Part shown: one piece after another, positions 29,926 to 35,030 of the stretch
Layout of the letters: each line of letters begins with the position of its first letter
Position numbering within the stretch: position 1 is the first letter of the stretch
Virus record (IMG/VR): IMGVR_UViG_3300014501_000046
Coordinates: 1 to 35,030 of that record
DNA from: a virus
Length of the DNA: 35,030 nucleotides
Strand: one strand, 5' to 3'
The notes under the pieces: model-generated
What the model saw: only the letters and a program-made list of their open reading frames with translations
What the model was told of the DNA's origin: nothing
Database searches by the model: none
Translations under genes and position numbers: made by a program

Positions 29926-30152
29926 ACCACGACAATCTTGCCCACGCCCTGAACGGCATCGGCCACCGAATGCGCGAGGACCGTGAAGAGCTCGACGCTG
30001 CAGCCGCCCTGTACGCGCTGGCCGACCTGGTGATCGAAACCAAGAAAGCCGCGCCACACAAAGCGGGGCTGACCAGGCTGCTGACCCGCGCCATGGTCCG
30101 ACGCTTCGACGCCGGAACGCCCATCGGCGACCTGGTCCGGGAGGGACTATGA
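29922..30152 (+). CDS. Small helical early protein
   Basis: 76 aa from the GTG at 29922, which overlaps the upstream stop (GTGA) and has GGAGGG upstream. All-helical and charged: Leu-Asn-Gly-Ile-Gly-His-Arg-Met-Arg-Glu-Asp-Arg-Glu-Glu, then Leu-Tyr-Ala-Leu-Ala-Asp-Leu-Val, ending Gly-Asp-Leu-Val-Arg-Glu-Gly-Leu. No family recognised. Operon context: between the FlgM-like gene and the tRNA-like element. Confidence 0.6.
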   Translation: MNHDNLAHALNGIGHRMREDREELDAAAALYALADLVIETKKAAPHKAGLTRLLTRAMVRRFDAGTPIGDLVREGL

Positions 30153-30202
30153 ACCTGTTCCGCCGTGGGCCCGATCCGACCGCCATCTGTGAATGCGATT
30201 GA
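30149..30202 (+). CDS. Possible 17-aa leader peptide before tRNA-like element
   Basis: The ATG overlaps the upstream stop (ATGA) and has GGAGGG upstream, so ribosomes should start here. The peptide ends Cys-Glu-Cys-Asp. It stops six bases before the tRNA-like fold. It may be a leader peptide or just spacer. Confidence 0.35.
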   Translation: MNLFRRGPDPTAICECD

Positions 30203-30208
30203 ACGGCA

Positions 30209-30302
30209 GCCGCGGTGGCGCAGCGGTCAGCGCGCATGCCGGCCACGCTATGAGATTCCCGTGGCAGGCATGAGGTCAGAGGTTCGAGTCCTCTCCGCGG
30301 CA
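30209..30302 (+). tRNA. tRNA-like gene with enlarged anticodon arm
   Basis: The cloverleaf is complete: acceptor GCCGCGG/CCGCGGC with A73, U8, D-arm GCGC-AGCGGTCA-GCGC (A14, G18, G19, A21), 5-bp variable AGGTC, T-arm AGAGG-TTCGAGT-CCTCT. No CCA is coded. But the anticodon stem CATGC/GCATG (30235-30239, 30268-30272) encloses 28 bases instead of 7. These form an extra stem GCCACG/CGTGGC (30242-30247, 30260-30265) with a 12-base loop. No normal anticodon can be assigned. It could be a tRNA with an insertion or intron, a degenerate tRNA, or a tRNA mimic. It ends 22 bases before the transposase start. Confidence 0.7.
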
Positions 30303-30324
30303 TTGCAAATGACCAGGGACGAAA

Positions 30325-32436
30325 ATGACTATGCAACCGTCCACGCCCGCACTTCCCGCCCCCACTACCGTGGCCGCATCGGTCAACATGGCCGGTGCCG
30401 TGTGGATTCCACTGCGCGTAGCGGCGCAAAGGTCGGGCAAGACGGAGCGGCGGCTCGCCCAGATCTGCCACGGCAAGTGGCTGGGCGAGAAGCTGGCCCG
30501 CATGCAGCAGCCCGAGGGCGGCAAGCCGATCTGGTACGTTCACGAGACGGCCGATCCGGCTTTCGCGCGGGTGAAATTCCCGGAACAGATGGCGGCGGAC
30601 TTGTCGAGCCTGAGCCAGGGCGCGCGCGGGAAGGTATTGTGTCGCCTGGGCATCCTGAAGGAGTGGGAAGAACAGGTGAAAGCGGGGTTCAAGCTGGGCT
30701 TCGACAAAGTCCGCACGACTCGGAACTTCCTGCTCAATCTGGAGGCCGGCAAAGGAACAGCCGATGGCCAGGCGGTCCGCATCAGCCTGGCAACCCTCTA
30801 TAACTGGCACACCGCCTACAGCGCCGATGGCCCGATAGGTTTGGTCGATGGCCGCGGGGCCGAGAAGACGGCGCCGGGCAAAGATGATCCGTTCTTGGCC
30901 GAATTCTCCCGGCTCTACCTCGACCAGCGCAAGCGCTCGGTGACCCTGTGTCACCAGATGGTGTCGGAGATTGCCCCGCTGCGCGGCTGGGAGGTTCGCA
31001 GCTACGACCAGGTCAAGCGGTATGTGAGGGCGATCCCTGCCGATGCTCTTTATCTGCATCGGCACGGCGAGAAGGTGTACACCAACATTGTCGAGCCATA
31101 CATCAACCGGGACACGTCGCAGATGCGCGCCAATGAGCAGTGGTGCGGAGACCATCACGTCTTCGATGTTATCGTCAACTGGGACGGCGAGTTGGTGCGC
31201 CCATGGGTGACCGCCTGGCAGGACATGCGTAGCAGGAAGATCGTAGGGCATCACGTCTTCAACGGCGATCCGTGCCAGGACACGATCTTTTCTGCCTTGC
31301 GCCACGCCTGCCATCCCGGCCAGCAGAATTGCGGCGTTCCAGAGGGCGTCTACATCGACAACGGCAAGGATTACGACTGCTACGCCTTGCAGGGGGTCAC
31401 CAAGAAAGAGCGGCACCAGAAGCGAAAGGTGACTGTCGAGTATGATGCGACCTATGTAAAGGGGTTGTGCGCCGCCTTGGGCATCAGCGTAACTCACTGC
31501 GAGAAGTACCACGGTCAATCCAAGCCTATCGAGCGATGGTTTGGCACGCTGGAGGACCGTTTCGGCCGGCGCTGGGACACCTATTGCGGCGGCTCGCCGG
31601 ACAAGAAGCCGGATGACCTGAAATTGCACCTGGAACGCGGCCACGCTCCCACCAAGGAGGAGTTTTGCGCGGCATTCGATGCGTACGTCAGGGACGGATA
31701 CAACGCACACCCGCACACGGGAGACGGGCTGGGCGGGAAAACCCCTGACCAGTGCTTCGCCGAGTCGCTGAACGTGCACGGCAAGCGCGTGGTTGTGCAA
31801 TCGACGCTCGACATCCTGCTCTTGAAGCAGACCCGCATGGTGACGGTGGGGCAGAATGGCGTGCAATACGACGGCCTGTTCTACGGCCAGTACGCGGCGT
31901 GGCGCCCGCAGTGGCTCGGCAAGAAGGTCTACCTGCTGATCGACTCCCGCGACATCTCGCGTGTGATGGTCTGGTCCCCGGATGGGACGGCCCTGGGCTG
32001 GGTGGAATCGAATGAGGCCGTTCCCCATAACGCCAAGGACACCAGCCGGCTCAAAGAGGCCAAGAAGATGAAGGCCCGCGCCAAGCGCGTGGCGGAGGAG
32101 TTTTTCGAGACCGGCCCGCGCCGGCACGAAAGCATCCCGGCACTGATGGCACAGGCAGAAGCGAAGCGCCGAGCCGAGACCGAGGCGGCCAACCCGCCCC
32201 CGGCGGGGCCAAGTTTGATCCCCGTTCGAACGCCACTCGATGGGCAGATCGCGACGTTCCAACGGCAAGAAGAGCGCCGCGTGTTCCGCAAGGCTGTCGG
32301 CGCGCCTGATGACCAGGGAGATCAGGGGCACATCAGCTTGCTAGATGCACTGTCTGGAATCGATGCTCCTGTCCGGCGGCAACCGGACAGGGAGGCAATC
32401 AACCTGATGGACTTTATCAACGGAGGTGACTCGTGA
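30325..32436 (+). CDS. DDE transposase, MuA-like
   Basis: 703 aa, ATG at 30325 with AGGGA five bases upstream. The N-terminal ~240 residues are HTH/DNA-binding regions (Arg-Arg-Leu-Ala-Gln-Ile-Cys and Leu-Ala-Thr-Leu-Tyr-Asn-Trp motifs). The catalytic core has D276 (Trp-Cys-Gly-Asp-His), D345 (Tyr-Ile-Asp-Asn-Gly) and E403 (Ser-Lys-Pro-Ile-Glu-Arg-Trp-Phe). MuA has D269, D336 and E392, so spacing is nearly the same. The C-terminal part has a beta-barrel-like section and an Ala/Arg/Glu-rich helix, then the end that would contact the B protein. It catalyses strand transfer during integration and replicative transposition, binding the end repeats at both phage termini. Confidence 0.92.
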   Translation: MTMQPSTPALPAPTTVAASVNMAGAVWIPLRVAAQRSGKTERRLAQICHGKWLGEKLARMQQPEGGKPIWYVHETADPAFARVKFPEQMAADLSSLSQGARGKVLCRLGILKEWEEQVKAGFKLGFDKVRTTRNFLLNLEAGKGTADGQAVRISLATLYNWHTAYSADGPIGLVDGRGAEKTAPGKDDPFLAEFSRLYLDQRKRSVTLCHQMVSEIAPLRGWEVRSYDQVKRYVRAIPADALYLHRHGEKVYTNIVEPYINRDTSQMRANEQWCGDHHVFDVIVNWDGELVRPWVTAWQDMRSRKIVGHHVFNGDPCQDTIFSALRHACHPGQQNCGVPEGVYIDNGKDYDCYALQGVTKKERHQKRKVTVEYDATYVKGLCAALGISVTHCEKYHGQSKPIERWFGTLEDRFGRRWDTYCGGSPDKKPDDLKLHLERGHAPTKEEFCAAFDAYVRDGYNAHPHTGDGLGGKTPDQCFAESLNVHGKRVVVQSTLDILLLKQTRMVTVGQNGVQYDGLFYGQYAAWRPQWLGKKVYLLIDSRDISRVMVWSPDGTALGWVESNEAVPHNAKDTSRLKEAKKMKARAKRVAEEFFETGPRRHESIPALMAQAEAKRRAETEAANPPPAGPSLIPVRTPLDGQIATFQRQEERRVFRKAVGAPDDQGDQGHISLLDALSGIDAPVRRQPDREAINLMDFINGGDS

Positions 32437-33602
32437 AGATCGCCGGAAGTGAATATGAAGGACGCGGTTTGAGCACCCGATTCAGCCACGGCGGCGAGTG
32501 GGTGGAGAAGCTGGCCGCACAAGCCAAAATAATGGGAGAAGCAAGGATGCTCAGGGACGAACAGCCGCTGACCGAGGAAGTCAGCAAGTCGATTGTGGCG
32601 AGATTCAAGGCGTTCCTGGAACGCACCGGGAAAAGCGCTGCCTGGGCGGCGAGGTCGCTGGGCATATCGCCGGGCACGCTCACGCCGGTGGTCGCGGGTA
32701 ACTATGCAGCGGACGCCGAGCCTCATCTGCGCGCTATTGACAAGTGGCTTGAGTCCCAGCTCATGAAAGAGGCGGCGCCCAAGCCGGCCGGATTTGTGCG
32801 CATCAAGGTGGTAGATCGGATCTACGGCGTGGCCCGCTGGGTACAGCAGAGCGGCTGCATCGGAGTCATCCACGGCCCGGCTGGCATCGGCAAAACTATG
32901 ACGTTGAAGGCGATCCGGTCGGAAACGCCGGGCTGCATCTTTATCTCAATTACCACGGCCGGGCAGAGCAAGCTGTCGGTGTATGAGACGCTCGCCCAGG
33001 CGGTCGGGCTCACTGGGCTCAAACTGACCAGCTTTCAGATAGAAAGAATGCTCGTGGAGAAGCTCAACGAGTCGGGGCGGCTCATTATAGTGGACGAAGT
33101 GCACAAACTAGAGGGTCGCCGCCATGACGAGGCCCTCCATGCCCTCAGAGACCTGCACGACGCCACGGGTTGCCCGATGCTGTGGAGCGGGATGACGAAC
33201 ATCGCCAACTACATCCAGCAGGGTCAGACCAAATGGGAGCCACTCGACCAGCTCGCCAGCCGCATCGGCTTCTGGCTGAACCTCACCGACGCGATCGAAG
33301 CGACGGATGGCGGCAAGGGGGCTTATTCTGAGGCGGATATTCGCAAAATCATCGGCACCTACAAGCTGCGCATCACGCCGGACGGCGAGGCGTGGCTGCA
33401 CGCGCTCGCCAACACGCCTCGGCTGGGCGCTTTGCGGACCATCGACAAGCTGCTGCGCGTGGTAGCCCACGTCTACGCAGACAAAGTGATCACCGCTTCG
33501 TTGCTCCAGTCGGCCCGCATCGAGCAGCTCGGAGCGAGGATGGCAGACAATTACGAGCGGCAGATGGAGAGCTGGAGCGAGCGGCGCGCTGTGGCGGGGT
33601 GA
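32433..33602 (+). CDS. AAA ATPase, MuB-like transposition protein
   Basis: 389 aa from the GTG at 32433, overlapping the transposase stop, with a perfect GGAGGTGA. The N-terminal HTH (about 60-95: Ala-Ala-Trp-Ala-Ala-Arg-Ser-Leu-Gly-Ile-Ser-Pro-Gly-Thr-Leu) is typical of MuB. Walker A is Gly-Pro-Ala-Gly-Ile-Gly-Lys-Thr (148-155). Walker B is Leu-Ile-Ile-Val-Asp-Glu (D221, E222). It uses ATP to bind target DNA, choose insertion sites and stimulate the transposase, keeping the phage from inserting into itself. Longer than MuB (312 aa). Confidence 0.9.
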   Translation: MKIAGSEYEGRGLSTRFSHGGEWVEKLAAQAKIMGEARMLRDEQPLTEEVSKSIVARFKAFLERTGKSAAWAARSLGISPGTLTPVVAGNYAADAEPHLRAIDKWLESQLMKEAAPKPAGFVRIKVVDRIYGVARWVQQSGCIGVIHGPAGIGKTMTLKAIRSETPGCIFISITTAGQSKLSVYETLAQAVGLTGLKLTSFQIERMLVEKLNESGRLIIVDEVHKLEGRRHDEALHALRDLHDATGCPMLWSGMTNIANYIQQGQTKWEPLDQLASRIGFWLNLTDAIEATDGGKGAYSEADIRKIIGTYKLRITPDGEAWLHALANTPRLGALRTIDKLLRVVAHVYADKVITASLLQSARIEQLGARMADNYERQMESWSERRAVAG

Positions 33603-33646
33603 CACGGGCAATGTTTTAACCGCGCAGCGTCAGAACGGAGTCAGAC

Positions 33647-33940
33647 ATGGCTGAGAATTGGATGGCGGTCGAGAGGCCGACCGTGGCGAGGGTGACGCGG
33701 ATCATGGGGTGGGTTGACGGCGACATCTTCGCGGACGCCAAGTGGTATCCCGATCAGGACATGGGAGACCACTGGACGGTGCGGGTCGCCAACATCGTCT
33801 ATTCGCCGTTCTTCGGAACGAGCGCCGAAGAGATGATCGCCTGGGCGCGCGGGCACGGGTGCGATCGCGTGGAAGTGGTGGCCAAAATGGACGTTTACCA
33901 GAGGAAACATGAGCCAGCCGACGCCGCTTGTACCGGGTGA
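33647..33940 (+). CDS. Small early protein of unknown function
   Basis: 97 aa, GGAG six bases upstream of the ATG. Trp-rich N-terminus (Trp-Met-Ala, Trp-Val-Asp-Gly-Asp, Trp-Tyr-Pro) with beta-strand character and a helix around 58-70 (Glu-Glu-Met-Ile-Ala-Trp-Ala-Arg). No family recognised. It follows the MuB-like gene in the early operon; the next small gene starts inside its end. Confidence 0.55.
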   Translation: MAENWMAVERPTVARVTRIMGWVDGDIFADAKWYPDQDMGDHWTVRVANIVYSPFFGTSAEEMIAWARGHGCDRVEVVAKMDVYQRKHEPADAACTG

Positions 33941-34064
33941 TGTGCCGGGCGAATTCACGCCCATCGCGTACTCCGTTACCCAGCAGGGCATCCTCATGAC
34001 AGTTCGTCTGGCCCGCGCTGTCGGCGTAGATGACATCCAAGTCCGCATTTATCCGACAGCTTGA
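33909..34064 (+). CDS. 51-aa early protein
   Basis: 51 aa, GAGG directly upstream of the ATG, overlapping the preceding gene by 32 bases in another frame. It starts Met-Ser-Gln-Pro-Thr-Pro-Leu-Val-Pro-Gly-Asp-Val and then shows two beta-strand-like stretches (Ile-Leu-Met-Thr-Val-Arg-Leu-Ala and Ile-Gln-Val-Arg-Ile-Tyr). Function unknown. Confidence 0.5.
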   Translation: MSQPTPLVPGDVPGEFTPIAYSVTQQGILMTVRLARAVGVDDIQVRIYPTA

Positions 34065-34129
34065 AGTGAAACCCGCTCCCTGTCTCGGTACGGGAATTCT
34101 ACCAGCCGCCACAGCTAGACTATATCAAC

Positions 34130-34486
34130 ATGGTACCAGGACCCACTAAAGGCCAATTGCGAGTCATCCACACCGGCGCCCGCGCGGTCCGGCTGATCGA
34201 CCTGGATGGCAGCGACGCCCGCTACCGCATGATGCTGCGCAGTGTAGGCGGCGTCGAGAGCGCCATCGAGCTGGATAACCGCGGCGTCGAAGATGTGATG
34301 GCTGTGCTGGAGGACATGGGCTTCGACGACCACCCCAGCGGCAGGCGTTACTGGCGAACCAAGATCGAGCGCCGCGGGTCGTGCTGCTGCGAGCGCATGG
34401 CCCACAAGATCCACGCCCTGGCCAAAGAGCCTGGGCAAAGATATGAGCTGGGCGCGCTGCCTCCGCTTCAGCGTCAAGCGGACTAA
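34130..34486 (+). CDS. gemA: GemA/Mu gp16-like protein, first part
   Basis: 118 aa from the ATG at 34130; no clear Shine-Dalgarno. Ile-His-Thr-Gly near residue 13, then Asp-Ala-Arg-Tyr-Arg-Met-Met-Leu-Arg-Ser-Val-Gly-Gly-Val-Glu-Ser-Ala, Leu-Asp-Asn-Arg-Gly-Val-Glu-Asp-Val-Met-Ala-Val-Leu-Glu-Asp-Met-Gly-Phe: the DUF1018/GemA signature. In Mu, gp16 is an early regulator linked to gyrase or DNA relaxation and late gene activation. The normal protein is about 165-185 aa; here the C-terminal third lies in the +1 frame (see next entry). Confidence 0.72.
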   Translation: MVPGPTKGQLRVIHTGARAVRLIDLDGSDARYRMMLRSVGGVESAIELDNRGVEDVMAVLEDMGFDDHPSGRRYWRTKIERRGSCCCERMAHKIHALAKEPGQRYELGALPPLQRQAD

Positions 34487-34613
34487 TATTGTCGAGGCGC
34501 TCTACCCGAAAGAGGCGTGGAACCTGATCGAGATGTTGAAGGCGGTCGGCGAGCGGGGCCAGCCTGACGCAACGGCGGGGCATTCTGGGAGTGGTCAGTT
34601 GGGAGGCCATTGA
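34443..34613 (+). CDS. C-terminal part of GemA-like protein in +1 frame
   Basis: 56 aa from the ATG at 34443, overlapping the first part in the +1 frame. The text Met-Ser-Trp-Ala-Arg, then Asn-Ile-Val-Glu-Ala-Leu-Tyr-Pro-Lys-Glu-Ala-Trp-Asn-Leu-Ile-Glu-Met-Leu-Lys, reads like the expected GemA C-terminus, including its helix. Joining at about 34430 gives a 161-residue protein. Either one gene with a +1 frameshift, an indel, or a separate reinitiated protein. Confidence 0.5.
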   Translation: MSWARCLRFSVKRTNIVEALYPKEAWNLIEMLKAVGERGQPDATAGHSGSGQLGGH

Positions 34614-34750
34614 CTGCGTTGGAGAGAATGTTCGTTGTCGTCGCGAGCATCCCATTGCTCGCCATGCCCTTCCGATTTCCGATGCTGATCAAACGCTCAT
34701 CAATTACTATAAGTCGAGCATTTAGGTTTGCCTGCGCCGCGCCGCCGCAA
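34614..34750. promoter_or_regulatory. Non-coding right-end region with hairpin
   Basis: No gene is seen. A hairpin GCGAGCA-TCCCAT-TGCTCGC lies at 34643-34662, after the last early gene; it lacks a T-run and may be a weak terminator. An AT-rich stretch follows at about 34680-34725, just before the end repeats. Confidence 0.4.
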
Positions 34751-34900
34751 CGGAAGTTTTTCTAAAGTCGCCACGCCTCGCTCGCCAATCCCGCCTTTTT
34801 CTAATCTCGCAACTTTTTGCCTGGCATGACGTAACTCTTGGCGCCGCATGCCCTAGCCGTTCATCCATATCCAGCCGTGTTTTTCTAAGTCCACCTGCCC
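34751..34900. repeat. Right end of transposable phage, transposase-binding repeats
   Basis: Three TTTCTAA cores, at about 34759, 34797 and 34882, all in one orientation and inverted relative to the two at the left end. The second one (TTTTTCTAATCTCGC) best matches the inner left site. The same orientation and a shared flank (GGCAAAAA reversed, 34814-34822) identify the right end. Terminal CA could be 34825-34826 or one near 34900. The exact end is unresolved. Confidence 0.65.
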
Positions 34901-34911
34901 GCCCACACCGG

Positions 34912-35030
34912 ATGCAAACGCCGTCGCCAACTCCCGCCCTTGACGTGGGCGCGTTGGTCGACGCATTGCTCCAGGGGAAGCTGACGGCAGAAGATGCCGC
35001 ACGGCTGGCCGCGGCCGGCGATGAGATGAT
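34912..35030 (+). CDS. Partial ORF leaving the window, host or last phage gene
   Basis: The ATG at 34912 opens a frame to the window end (39 full codons). The product is Ala/Leu rich: Val-Gly-Ala-Leu-Val-Asp-Ala-Leu-Leu-Gln-Gly-Lys-Leu-Thr, then Ala-Ala-Arg-Leu-Ala-Ala-Ala-Gly-Asp-Glu. The Shine-Dalgarno is weak. It begins just outside the right-end repeats, so it may be the first host gene or a fusion with it. Confidence 0.4.
   Translation, partial: MQTPSPTPALDVGALVDALLQGKLTAEDAARLAAAGDEM

Noticed and set aside
28788-30152. A 454-codon plus-strand frame crossing three early genes
   Set aside because: It covers coupled genes with good starts and zinc/HTH motifs, and its own product is Arg-rich without any motif. 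Only its last 76 codons, which are the 29922-30152 gene, are real.
30234-30272. A group I or archaeal-type intron in the tRNA-like gene
   Set aside because: The insert is about 21 bases, far too short for group I, and the fold has no bulge-helix-bulge. Kept as an unexplained insertion.
29758-32331. A minus-strand frame of 857 codons opposite the transposase
   Set aside because: It mirrors the transposase gene, whose DDE motifs, Shine-Dalgarno and coupling to the B gene are clear. Long antisense frames are normal in GC-rich DNA.
108-34912. CCGGGATG (107-114) and CCGGATG (34908-34914) as a target-site duplication
   Set aside because: The strings differ by one base and do not abut matching TG/CA ends. 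Other candidate pairs also failed, so no target duplication is claimed.

Overview
The window holds an almost complete transposable (Mu-like) prophage with a siphovirus-type virion, plus a few tens to about a hundred bases of possible flanking DNA at each side. It is GC-rich and densely packed, with many ATGA or TAATG gene overlaps. The host is not stated. Thr-Gln-Pro-rich linkers, a C-terminal segment resembling planctomycete FlgM anti-sigma factors, and a Thr-Gly-Gly-Thr-Phe surface domain common in that phylum suggest Planctomycetota, perhaps Phycisphaerae-like. That is inference only.

Layout. The left end (about 125-183) carries two TTAGAAA sites. The right end (about 34750-34900) carries three TTTCTAA sites in inverted orientation, as expected for transposase-binding ends. 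The late genes run on the minus strand from 24.3 kb down to 0.27 kb: inner-membrane/lysis-type proteins, a Mu-type small terminase, the large terminase, an SPP1-gp6-type portal, scaffold, major capsid protein, a probable cement protein, three surface/beta-helix proteins, connector and tail-completion proteins, tail terminator, major tail protein, a tail chaperone pair joined by a -1 frameshift, a short tape measure, and tail-tip/fibre proteins. No sheath or contractile baseplate genes are seen, so the tail is probably non-contractile.

The control region is at 25.0-26.2 kb. A LexA/CI-type self-cleaving repressor and a co-transcribed membrane protein face left. A Cro-like HTH gene faces right from a strong sigma70-like promoter that appears to make a leaderless transcript. 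The early/transposition operon then runs right: two zinc-ribbon proteins, a gene with an internal tandem duplication, a ParB-domain/DNA methyltransferase fusion, HTH proteins, a tRNA-like element with an enlarged anticodon arm, a MuA-type DDE transposase (D276, D345, E403), a MuB-type AAA ATPase, small proteins, and a GemA/gp16-like protein that appears frameshifted.

How it works together (inference). The repressor keeps the divergent early promoter off. On induction the Cro-like product and A/B proteins drive replicative transposition between the inverted end sites, the methyltransferase modifies DNA, and GemA-like and other early products switch on the minus-strand late operon. Besides the genes, gene junctions hold unrelated short tandem repeats that mostly share a period of 7 bp and that in two places contain the downstream Shine-Dalgarno sequence. 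No endolysin was recognised.
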